Origin: Desulfobacteraceae bacterium | Lineage (GTDB): Bacteria; Desulfobacterota; Desulfobacteria; Desulfobacterales; ETH-SRB1 | DNA length: 10,988 nt | Assembly: GCA_013202725.1 (NCBI GenBank) | Contig: JABMRH010000286.1 | Location: forward strand, 1-10,988 | Direction of reading: 5' to 3' | Shown here: one piece after another, positions 1-6,133 of the stretch | Numbering within the stretch: the first letter of the stretch is position 1 | Layout: each line of letters opens with the position of its first letter | The notes under the pieces: generated by a model | The model's input: the letters and a program-made list of their open reading frames with translations, nothing else | What the model was told of the DNA's origin: nothing | Databases searched by the model: none | Program-made: the position numbers and the translations under genes

Positions 1-54
1 ACTCGCGACACCAAGCTTGGGAAGCTTGTACTCTACCAGCTGAGCTATGCCCGC
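1..54 (-). tRNA. tRNA-Gly (anticodon CCC), 5' part, cut by window edge
   Basis: The minus strand from position 54 downwards reads GCGGGCATAGCTCAGC, a typical tRNA acceptor arm and D-arm start with the GCGGG acceptor half usual for glycine tRNAs. It is followed by a five-pair anticodon stem CAAGC/GCTTG around the seven-base loop TTCCCAA, giving anticodon CCC, which decodes GGG. The T-arm and acceptor 3' half lie beyond position 1, so the gene is partial here and the fold cannot be fully checked. A promoter-like sequence lies just upstream at 69-97. Confidence 0.88.
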
Positions 55-68
55 ATCCCAACTTGGTT

Positions 69-97
69 AAATTATGTCAAAAATATTTATTTGTCAA
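69..97 (-). promoter_or_regulatory. Probable sigma-70 type promoter of the tRNA-Gly gene
   Basis: On the minus strand TTGACA (92-97) is a perfect -35 box. A -10 candidate TAATTT lies 17 bases on (69-74), or CATAAT (71-76) at a shorter 15-base spacing. Either would start transcription a few bases before the tRNA at 54. The 60-base AT-rich gap between the small gene ending at 121 and the tRNA has room for it. This is a motif match only. Confidence 0.5.
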
Positions 98-120
98 TGT
101 TTTTAAACATGTTTTTATAG

Positions 121-375
121 TCAGCCGGTTTCCTCAAGAAGCGCCTTTGCCACCCGGATATCATAAGCCTGGTCGGGATCAAAACTGCCGCGCTTGAACA
201 TGCCGGCAGCCTGCTTGATGGCCCCGTACGGCACCCACCCGTGTTCCATCCACAGGCCGGGGTCTTCTTTACTCCAGAGCCTGAACAAGATGCTGCCTTC
301 AGATTCGCGAACATACGCGCGGATCTGTTTGTTCCCTGGAAACGGATAATAGTATAATCCTTTTTTGTCTTTCAC
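121..375 (-). CDS. Conserved small hypothetical protein (84 aa)
   Basis: This is a short soluble protein without signal peptide or membrane segment. It is rich in aromatic residues: an N-terminal GLYYYPFP stretch, then LFRLW and the block HGWVPYGAIKQAA near residues 45-57. I associate this pattern with uncharacterised small proteins of Desulfobacterota, but no function is known to me. The start is GTG at 373-375, chosen because GGAGAG lies seven bases upstream. That ribosome binding site falls in the 13-base gap after the murI stop, so the two genes are probably cotranscribed. It is the last protein gene before the tRNA. The coding assignment rests on the good ribosome binding site, position in the operon and protein-like composition. 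Confidence 0.8.
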   Translation of the reverse strand: MKDKKGLYYYPFPGNKQIRAYVRESEGSILFRLWSKEDPGLWMEHGWVPYGAIKQAAGMFKRGSFDPDQAYDIRVAKALLEETG

Positions 376-388
376 GGTTGTTCTCTCC

Positions 389-1174
389 CTATATCCTTAC
401 ATGCTCAAGAATAACGGTTCTTTTAAGCATCTCTTTTGCTGTTTTTTTAAACTGCTCTGTTACATCAGACACAAAGAACCTGCACTCCCCTTTTTTATCG
501 AGCATGCTGTCGACTTCAACATGATTTTCTAAAAAATCCTTTACCTTGCCTGCAACGGCTATAGAAGAATCGATTATATTTACCCTCTTGCCGACCTTTT
601 GCTGTATGATGTTTTTTAAGATTGGATAATGTGTGCAACCAAGGATAAGGGTGCCTATCTGCCTGACCTTCAATGGATGCAGATATTTTTTTACTATCAT
701 CCTTGTTTCCGGTTTTTTAAGCCACCCCTCTTCCACCAACGGGACAAGCAAAGGGCACGGAAATGAATAAACCTTTGCATCAGGATTCATCTGCTTTATC
801 TTTTTTTCATAGATGCCGCTGTTTATCGTGGCCCTTGTCCCGATAACGCCGATTCCGGACTTACCGGAAATCTTTATTGCAAGCTCCACAGCCGGTGTGA
901 TAACCTCAAAAATTGGGACATCAAACCTTTCAGCCATCTTTTCTGTTGCAACACTTGAAGCTGTATTGCATGCCATGACAATTATCTTTGCGCCTTTGCT
1001 TAAAAGAAAATCTGTGTTTTCAAGGGCATACTTGACAACCGTCTCAGGGCTCTTGTTGCCATATGGAGTTCTGGCAGTATCACCGAAGTAGATGATATCA
1101 TAACCTGACAGCTCTTCCATAAGCGCCCGAACAACGGTCAGACCACCTATTCCTGAATCAAATATTCCGATCAT
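389..1174 (-). CDS. murI: Glutamate racemase
   Basis: MurI interconverts L- and D-glutamate in the cytoplasm, supplying D-glutamate for peptidoglycan precursors. The 261-residue product has the usual family length. Visible signatures are the N-terminal IGIFDSGIGGLTV (residues 2-14) with the conserved Asp6-Ser7, PYGN at 37-40, and the two catalytic cysteines in ACNTAS (Cys69) and GCTHYP (Cys180), which act as the acid/base pair on the two faces of the substrate. The ATG at 1172-1174 is right because the conserved motif begins at residue 2. No clear Shine-Dalgarno sequence precedes it: upstream is an AT stretch and then, 13 bases away, the hairpin of 7-base repeats. It appears intact and active. 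The next gene begins 13 bases after its stop. Confidence 0.97.
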   Translation of the reverse strand: MIGIFDSGIGGLTVVRALMEELSGYDIIYFGDTARTPYGNKSPETVVKYALENTDFLLSKGAKIIVMACNTASSVATEKMAERFDVPIFEVITPAVELAIKISGKSGIGVIGTRATINSGIYEKKIKQMNPDAKVYSFPCPLLVPLVEEGWLKKPETRMIVKKYLHPLKVRQIGTLILGCTHYPILKNIIQQKVGKRVNIIDSSIAVAGKVKDFLENHVEVDSMLDKKGECRFFVSDVTEQFKKTAKEMLKRTVILEHVRI

Positions 1175-1183
1175 AATAATATA

Positions 1184-1273
1184 TTAAGTGTTAGGTGTTA
1201 GGTGTTAAGTGTTAAGAGCTTGATATGACGAATAAATGTTTTATCTTAACACTTAACACCTAACACTTAACAC
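1184..1273. repeat. Long hairpin made of 7-base TTARGTG units
   Basis: The left arm (1188-1217) and right arm (1244-1273) are 30-base inverted repeats with a single mismatch, around a 26-base loop (1218-1243). Each arm is itself a tandem array: on the plus strand TTAAGTG, TTAGGTG, TTAGGTG, TTAAGTG, TTAAGA from 1184, and the complementary CACTTAA/CACCTAA units on the right. It fills the gap between the YkgJ-like gene and murI and ends 13 bases before the murI start codon. There is no T-tract at either end, so it is not a standard terminator. It may be a dispersed palindromic repeat. Confidence 0.9.
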
Positions 1274-1277
1274 GTTC

Positions 1278-1306
1278 CGTAAAAAGTGATTTTTTGACTT
1301 TTTACG
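1278..1306. repeat. Perfect 10-base inverted repeat downstream of the YkgJ-like gene
   Basis: CGTAAAAAGT (1278-1287) is exactly repeated in inverse as ACTTTTTACG (1297-1306), with a nine-base T-rich loop. It lies 9 bases after the stop codon of the gene ending at 1316. The stem is AT-rich and no run of U follows it on the minus strand, so an intrinsic terminator is unlikely. It may stabilise the 3' end of the mRNA or be a small dispersed repeat. Confidence 0.6.
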
Positions 1307-1315
1307 ATGCCATCA

Positions 1316-1705
1316 TTATTGATTCTTTAAAAGTTCCTTCCTCACACATTCCTTGATTATGTCGTCAGACACATTTATACGAATGCCTCGACATGCACCG
1401 GCCATGATCTGCCAGTTGTTTACATCTATCAATACATTTTTGATAAAAGGCCACTGTTTACACATTTTAGGCTTAACCGGATGAATTGTGCAGAGTTTGT
1501 CCCAGAATATACAATAACCATCCTTTTTCTGTGCCAAAACCGGCCGGCCTCCGGACATACAACAATAATCTTCGACAAAACGCTCCGGATCTGTTTTTAA
1601 ATAAGCAGCTATAGCTTTAATATCTTTCTCAGTTACAAAAGTCCCGCCATACCCCTTGCAACAATCACCGCATTTTTCACACTTAAAAATATCAGGCTGC
1701 TTCAT
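1316..1705 (-). CDS. YkgJ/UPF0153-family cysteine-cluster protein
   Basis: This 129-residue protein has the N-terminal cluster C-x2-C-x2-CC (Cys9, 12, 15, 16) followed by Cys48-Cys49, Cys65, Cys72, Cys82 and Cys105, with the IHPVKPKMCKQWP block typical of the family. These proteins are thought to bind Fe or Zn. The biochemical role is unknown. An earlier in-frame ATG at 1726 would overlap recR. I prefer the ATG at 1703-1705 because GGAAG (1714-1718) sits eight bases upstream inside the last codons of recR, leaving a 4-base gap after the recR stop. It is therefore likely translated in the dnaX-ybaB-recR operon, of which it is the last gene before the repeat region. Confidence 0.88.
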   Translation of the reverse strand: MKQPDIFKCEKCGDCCKGYGGTFVTEKDIKAIAAYLKTDPERFVEDYCCMSGGRPVLAQKKDGYCIFWDKLCTIHPVKPKMCKQWPFIKNVLIDVNNWQIMAGACRGIRINVSDDIIKECVRKELLKNQ

Positions 1706-1709
1706 AGCA

Positions 1710-2321
1710 TTAACTTCCAAAATCAACTGCGCGCCTGGTTTCCATGGCCCTTTTCAAGGTAACCTGATCCACGTATTTCAGATCACCTCCCATCGGCACG
1801 CCGGACGCTATCCGGGTTATTTTAACCGGATATTTGTTAAGGAGTTGCGCAATATAAGAGGCGGTTGCCTCACCTTCAACATTCGTGCCTGTTGCCAGCA
1901 CAACCTCTTTGATTCTGTTTTTCTCTATCCTTGATGCAAGCTCTTTGATCCTGATCTTATCCGGGCCCACTCCGTTCATTGGGGAAAGCGCCCCTTGAAG
2001 AATATGATACAACCCCTTATATGAGCCTGATTTTTCAATGGCAACCATATCAGCAGGCTGCTCCACTACGCATAATATAGCGGCAGACCTTGTCTGGTCG
2101 CTACAAATATTGCAAATATGACTGTCGCTCAAAGCATAACATGTCGAGCACAGTTTTGTTTTGTCTTTCATTTCCAGTATGCTGCTGGCAAGCTGCTCAG
2201 CCTCCCTGCGCGGGGCGCGCAATATATGCATTGCGAGACGTTCGGCTGTTTTTTCGCCGATTCCCGGCAACCTTGATATATTTCTAATCAAATTCAAGAT
2301 AGATGACGGATAAAAGCTCAT
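1710..2321 (-). CDS. recR: Recombination mediator protein RecR
   Basis: RecR works with RecO and RecF to load RecA onto SSB-coated gapped DNA during recombinational repair. The 203-residue length is normal. Domains in order are a helix-hairpin-helix region with LPGIGEKTAERLA (18-30), a four-cysteine zinc finger (Cys58, Cys61, Cys70, Cys73), and a Toprim domain from about residue 80 to 175 with Glu87 and the conserved stretch GALSPMNGVGPD (110-121). A C-terminal RecR segment ends the protein. The ATG at 2319-2321 is one base from the ybaB stop (TAA-T-ATG), so translation is probably coupled. No separate strong ribosome binding site is seen. It appears complete. Confidence 0.97.
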   Translation of the reverse strand: MSFYPSSILNLIRNISRLPGIGEKTAERLAMHILRAPRREAEQLASSILEMKDKTKLCSTCYALSDSHICNICSDQTRSAAILCVVEQPADMVAIEKSGSYKGLYHILQGALSPMNGVGPDKIRIKELASRIEKNRIKEVVLATGTNVEGEATASYIAQLLNKYPVKITRIASGVPMGGDLKYVDQVTLKRAMETRRAVDFGS

Positions 2322-2322
2322 A

Positions 2323-2634
2323 TTACATCAATCCAGGTATTTGCAAACCGCCTGTAAGCTTGCTCATTTCCGCTGAAACCATTTCATTTGACTTTGCCAG
2401 AGCATCATTTACAGCCGCTAATATCAGGTCCTGCAACATCTCAACATCATCAGGATCAACAACCTCCTTTTCTATCTGAATAGACAGAATCTGCTGCCTC
2501 CCGTTTGCTGCGACCTTTATCATGCCTCCGCCTGCAGTTGCTTCGACAACTTTTTCAGCCATCTCTTCCTGCAAACTTGCCATCCTGGATTGAAGCTTCT
2601 GAGCCTGCTTCATCATATTCCCCATGCCTTTCAT
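2323..2634 (-). CDS. ybaB: YbaB/EbfC-family nucleoid-associated protein
   Basis: This small DNA-binding protein of 103 residues has the family's shape: a Met- and Gln-rich N-terminal helix beginning MKGMGNMMKQAQKLQ, then VEATAGGGMIKVAANG (about 31-46), and a C-terminal helix ending in GLQIPGLM. Such proteins form dimers, bind DNA, and are nearly always encoded between dnaX and recR, as here. The start at 2634 is fixed by a strong AGGAGGT seven bases upstream. No residues are missing. The role in vivo is uncertain in most bacteria; the genetic link suggests replication or repair, but that is inference. Confidence 0.96.
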   Translation of the reverse strand: MKGMGNMMKQAQKLQSRMASLQEEMAEKVVEATAGGGMIKVAANGRQQILSIQIEKEVVDPDDVEMLQDLILAAVNDALAKSNEMVSAEMSKLTGGLQIPGLM

Positions 2635-2641
2635 GCAAAAT

Positions 2642-2648
2642 ACCTCCT
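2642..2648 (-). promoter_or_regulatory. Strong ribosome binding site of ybaB overlapping the dnaX stop
   Basis: The minus strand reads TAGGAGGT: the dnaX stop codon TAG (2647-2649) shares bases with the perfect Shine-Dalgarno AGGAGGT. The ybaB ATG follows after seven bases. Ribosomes finishing dnaX would sit on this site, so ybaB is likely translationally coupled to dnaX. Confidence 0.8.
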
Positions 2649-4350
2649 ATAATATTTTTACATCCAATACACGTCCGTTGAAAATTTCTATTGTGTCTGC
2701 AACCAGACTGTGGCTTAAGGCCTCCTGTTTCAAACGGCTCTCTTTGTCTATTTTATGTTGTTGGTTGTCTTTTTTTTGGTTCGTTTTAACCGTTAAGGTC
2801 AGATCCATCCTTTTACCAAAAAAATCTTCGCATACCTTTTCTATAATAGCCATATTTTTACTGCGCTTTATCATGTTAACGTTAAAACCATTGCCCTTAA
2901 TTTCGATTTCCAGGCTTTGTTCCGTCAGCCTTTTCAGGACGCACTTTTTCAGGTTTGCGGCAAGCATAGGATGGTTTTTCAAAAAAATATCAAGCAGCCT
3001 TTCCCATATCAGATCAAGATTGTCTTGACCTGAAACATGGGCTTGCGCAGCAGATTCTTTTAAATCCTTAGTTTCCGTCGGCCCTTCTGCCTGGGCTTGA
3101 AAAGTCTTCTCAGGCGCAGTATTTTTGATGCTGTTAACTGCCTGACCTTGTTTACGGTAACCATAGGATGCCTGGTCTTCGGAAACACCCTGACCACCTT
3201 TTTCATAGGTCTCATTTTTAAGATTATCGAGCTTTTCAATAAGCAAGTCGATGGACATGGCCGGTTTTATCTGAAACATCTTGATAAACAGCATTTCAAT
3301 TGCCAGCTTTGGCTGGGCTGAAAACCTTATCTTGGGCTCTTCCTTAAAAAGAAGATCAAAAAGCTGGTTTAAAAAGACCGGCGAGACATCCTTTGCCTGA
3401 TCACGCATAAGGTCTATTTCATGTGCGGGAAGATTTACCAGCTTGCTGATATTTTTTCCCATCTTTACAACAAGCAAATTTCTGAATTGTTCAACCAGAT
3501 CCGCATACAGCTTTTGCATTTCATAACCACGGGCATAAATATCGTCCAAAACATCAAGAATCGCCGGAAGATCCCCGCGTAAAACAGCGCCGGAAATATC
3601 AAAAATAATTTTTCTGTCGATAACGCTTAAAATATCCAACACTTTGTCATGCGTTATAGATCCCTGCACGCAAGAGATAACCTGGTCAAGAAGACTTAAG
3701 GCGTCTCTCATGCTTCCTCCTGCTTCGCGGGCAATAAGCTCCAAGCTCTCAACAGGTATATCGAACCCTTCTTTGGCGCAGAGATCTTTCATATGCTCAG
3801 AAAGCGACTCAATATCTATATGCCTGAAATCGTATCTCTGGCATCTGGAAAGAATGGTTATCGGAATCTTGTTTGGCTCGGTAGTGGCAAAAATAAACAT
3901 GATATAGGACGGCGGCTCTTCAAGGGTCTTTAAGAGAGCGTTAAATGCGCCTTTGCTGAGCATGTGAACTTCATCAATAATATATATTTTGTAACGGCTA
4001 TATGCCGGCATATACTTGATATTATCACGCAAGGTTCTGATCTGCTCTACACCATTATTTGATGCGCCGTCAATTTCATACACGTCGGCGGAACTGCCTG
4101 AAGTGATTTCATCGCAGGATCTGCATTTATTACATGGAACAGGAGCAGGGCCATTCTTACAATTCATGGCCTTTGCCAGTATGCGGGCGACAGTTGTTTT
4201 GCCTGTTCCCCTGGGCCCTGTAAGCAAAATTGCGTGAGCAACACGATTTAATGAAATCGCATTGGTTAAAGTCCGGGTAACATGATCCTGCTTAATAACC
4301 TGCTCAAATGTTTGCGGACGGTATTTGCGTGCAAGAACAATATAAGACAT
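2647..4350 (-). CDS. dnaX: DNA polymerase III subunit gamma/tau
   Basis: This is the clamp-loader ATPase subunit that opens the sliding clamp and, as tau, ties the polymerase core to the helicase. The AAA+ module at residues 1-230 has Walker A GPRGTGKT (45-52), the zinc cysteines Cys64, Cys73, Cys76 and Cys79, Walker B with DEVH (126-129), the SRC arginine-finger motif (168-170) and sensor II GGSMRDALSLLDQ (211-223). An oligomerisation domain runs to about 365, then a low-complexity linker (about 375-440), then a tau-type C-terminal region to 567. The ATG at 4348-4350 starts the canonical MSYIVLARKYRPQTF, preceded by CAGGGAA. An A8 run at codons 525-527 (2770-2777) is a possible slippage site. 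The island begins about 24 bases upstream. Confidence 0.97.
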   Translation of the reverse strand: MSYIVLARKYRPQTFEQVIKQDHVTRTLTNAISLNRVAHAILLTGPRGTGKTTVARILAKAMNCKNGPAPVPCNKCRSCDEITSGSSADVYEIDGASNNGVEQIRTLRDNIKYMPAYSRYKIYIIDEVHMLSKGAFNALLKTLEEPPSYIMFIFATTEPNKIPITILSRCQRYDFRHIDIESLSEHMKDLCAKEGFDIPVESLELIAREAGGSMRDALSLLDQVISCVQGSITHDKVLDILSVIDRKIIFDISGAVLRGDLPAILDVLDDIYARGYEMQKLYADLVEQFRNLLVVKMGKNISKLVNLPAHEIDLMRDQAKDVSPVFLNQLFDLLFKEEPKIRFSAQPKLAIEMLFIKMFQIKPAMSIDLLIEKLDNLKNETYEKGGQGVSEDQASYGYRKQGQAVNSIKNTAPEKTFQAQAEGPTETKDLKESAAQAHVSGQDNLDLIWERLLDIFLKNHPMLAANLKKCVLKRLTEQSLEIEIKGNGFNVNMIKRSKNMAIIEKVCEDFFGKRMDLTLTVKTNQKKDNQQHKIDKESRLKQEALSHSLVADTIEIFNGRVLDVKIL

Positions 4351-4373
4351 ACAATAAATTCCCTGTGTGGCAT

Positions 4374-4826
4374 TTAGTTAAAAAAGCTTCGAAAAAACTC
4401 TTTCGTGTCAATATTTTCTGGCGGAAGCAACCTTTTCGGATTAGACAATTTCAAATTTTCCTTAGCCAGCTTTACTGGCTTGCTCGGCTTTGCCGATCTT
4501 GGCGGCAAAATCTGTAAAATTATCAAACCAATATTTTCTGTAATTCTCAGGTACATGCGCAACGCCTTGTCTTGGCTTTAATTCAAATCATAGTCAAAGT
4601 TTTCCTCATACCCGTTTGCCTGATAATGATCAAAAAGGGATTCTTTTTTGCCTTGTTTCTCTTTATAAAAAAGCCAGAGCCCTTTAAGAGCGTTTTTCAA
4701 CCCTTGTTTTTGAAAATCAAAAAGAGTTTTGTCTTGAGAAAATCTTGCCAAATCAAAACTTTGCCATTTTGGAGGCAAGCTATCAAAAGAAATATCGTCA
4801 ATTATTGACTGCAAATAAAGTTTCAT
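4374..4826 (-). pseudogene. Remnant of a DEAD/DEAH-type helicase, probably type III restriction subunit (res)
   Basis: Codons 1-82 (4826-4578) resemble the N-terminus of type III restriction (Res) helicases: SLPPKWQSFDLARF, then DKTLFDFQKQGLKNALKGLW, before the Walker A region that should follow. The frame stops at 4578. A different frame stays open from about 4589 to the TAA at 4462-4464 and reads FELKPRQG...VPENYRKYWFDNF, protein-like but unidentified. The first frame then resumes protein-like text to 4374 (NPKRLLPPENID). This can be explained by one base lost in the T run near 4588 and a compensating shift near 4470. The helicase motors are absent, so some 700 or more residues of an intact Res are missing. 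Its ATG overlaps the original stop of the Bro-N gene as ATGA. Family assignment is from memory of similar N-termini. Confidence 0.55.
4465..4481. repeat. Short hairpin in the helicase remnant
   Basis: AGCCAG and CTGGCT form a perfect six-base inverted repeat with a five-base spacer. It lies where the reading frame of the helicase remnant changes for the second time, so it might mark an insertion or deletion point. It is too short to be conclusive. Confidence 0.35.
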
Positions 4827-5674
4827 TTTTTATCGCTTAACGATTTTTTACCTGCCTGACGGAGAGGCAGGTCTTGCGGATTTTTTAGATAGTTTTCTTT
4901 GGAAACAATTGATTTACCCAGCCGTTTTTCTAATTTTTATCTTGCCCCGCCGGCAACATCTCCGCCGGCTTTTGAGTCAGATTTCAATTTCGGCATCCCG
5001 CAGGAATTTTCCGTGCGATGAATCTCTGTGGTGGCGCGTTCGCCTAACATTGAAAAAATTAATTCCAAATCATCCATGTGGTCTCGTAAGTTTTCACGCT
5101 TTAAACTTTTAATCTTTTTATATTGACTTGGCGTTACTCCAAAAGTCGCCTTGGAAATTTCCGCTGTTAATATTTCATAATCCTTTTTCTCCTGCGCACC
5201 TCGGCTCTGCCATTCATCGGTCAATTCTTCACGAATAGCAATGCCCCGCATTCGTTTTTCTATCCAATCGTCACTATAGCCCTTAAGTTTATAAAGCATT
5301 CTTGTCCGTTTTGTTGCCAATTCAGGATTTTCAATTTCCTGCACTCTTTCGTAACCGACTTTTGCCAGCCAACGCTTAAATGGCTCTGCTTTGGGCGAAG
5401 GGATTGACTGTATAATGCGGAAAATACCTTCTGTATTAGCGCAATTTAGATCTTGTTTGCCTCCAGTGGTTTCTATGGAAAGGGGGGTGACAATTTGTCC
5501 CCACCCTTTGCCAATCTCTTTGTCGCGAATACGCATTTTGCGGATATAGTCTTTAACATTAGGTGTATCAGTAAGCGCCTCCACAACATCATTTACTACA
5601 AACCACCACTCATTATTATGAATGGTTTTTCTAATTTCCCTGCCTTTAAATAATGCGATTTTTGTTGTTTCCAT
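4823..5674 (-). pseudogene. Bro-N domain protein (phage antirepressor-like) with in-frame stop at codon 246
   Basis: The 245-codon open part starts METTKIALFKGREI and contains a BRO-N domain (about 1-110) with NNEWWFVVNDVVEAL and the FKRWLAKVGYERVQEIE end. It is followed by a family C-terminal region containing RENLRDHMDDLELIFSMLGE (194-213) and SKAGGDVAGGAR (234-245). BRO-N proteins include phage antirepressors and DinD-like bacterial proteins and bind DNA. A TAA stop lies at 4937-4939, yet the same frame continues for 37 codons (KLEKRLGKSIVSKENYL...) to a TGA at 4823-4825. That tail matches what I expect after the AGG-VAG motif, so the TAA looks like a nonsense change. The shortened protein may still fold. 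The start at 5674 lies nine bases after the methyltransferase remnant, whose last codons supply GGGAG. Confidence 0.75.
4850..4872. repeat. Small GC-rich inverted repeat (ACCTGCCT/AGGCAGGT)
   Basis: A perfect eight-base inverted repeat encloses a seven-base spacer (4858-4864). It lies in the 37-codon tail of the Bro-N gene, coding for part of DLPLRQAGKK, without breaking the frame. It contrasts with the AT-rich surroundings. Similar cctgcctg-type palindromes are frequent in genomes of some candidate phyla; that link is from memory and only suggestive. Confidence 0.6.
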
Positions 5675-5683
5675 GTTTTTAAT

Positions 5684-6119
5684 TTACTCCCACCAGATTA
5701 GAGGCTTAATAAGCTTATAATCCAAATCCCTGGTGTTTATTTTTGTCCCGTCGCCAAATTCCACTTCATCTTTTCTAATAGTTTTTATCCATTTACCGGT
5801 AAGATTTGACAAAGTTTCTGCAACATCAATACCGTCATACAGCTTTGATAAATCTACTTTTACTTTATTGTTTTTATAATCAATCTCCAAAGCCTTGAGC
5901 ATCTTTTCGTCTTTCATAAATACATATTCCCGGTAAGAAGACCTGCCTGGCGTATTAAACAAATCCCCATCTTTATATTTACAGTTTGCGAGCGCTTCTA
6001 ATATTGTGAATTTGCCAACATCATTTTTACTAACAAAAACCACAAGATCATCCAAATCTATTTCATTTACGCCTTTTATAAGCACGGAAATTGTTTATAA
6101 TAACTTTTTTTATTTTCAT
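5684..6119 (-). pseudogene. Chimeric remnant: AAA ATPase N-terminus joined to type III-like DNA methyltransferase C-terminus
   Basis: From the ATG at 6117-6119 the frame reads MKIKKVIINNFRAYK, the usual start of OLD/RecF-like AAA ATPases. It then shifts by one base in an AAAA run near 6072, and the shifted frame continues GVNEIDLDDLVVFVSKNDVGKFTILEALA. The Walker A is degenerate (SKNDVGKFT where GKNDVGKST is expected). After about 44 codons the text changes to FNTPGRSSYREYVFMKDEKM, then LSNLTGKWIKTI and KLIKPLIWWE, which I recognise as the C-terminus of a family of site-specific adenine methyltransferases of type III (Mod) style. Mod catalytic motifs are absent. A deletion has probably joined the two genes. 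No function is expected. It follows the endonuclease gene by 14 bases and precedes the Bro-N gene by 9. Confidence 0.65.
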
Positions 6120-6133
6120 AATATCTAAAATAT

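Noticed and set aside
1184..1273. Tandem 7-base units considered as a CRISPR array
   Set aside because: Units are contiguous without spacers and are arranged as an inverted repeat.
1278..1306. Inverted repeat considered as an intrinsic terminator of the dnaX operon
   Set aside because: The stem is AT-rich and on the minus strand it is not followed by a run of T.
1706..1726. Upstream ATG at 1726 for the YkgJ-like gene
   Set aside because: It would overlap recR without a ribosome binding site; the ATG at 1705 has GGAAG at ideal spacing.
4374..4562. 62-codon open frame considered as an independent small gene
   Set aside because: It lacks a ribosome binding site, and it lies in the same frame as the helicase N-terminus, so it is better read as part of that remnant.
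4937..4939. TAA inside the Bro-N gene considered as a reassigned codon
   Set aside because: Intact genes in the window use TAA as a normal stop (for example recR, ybaB and the RadC fusion), so a nonsense change is simpler.
5684..6085. 133-codon frame considered as a genuine short protein
   Set aside because: It joins parts of two unrelated protein families, has a damaged P-loop, and starts at an artificial GTG after a frameshift.
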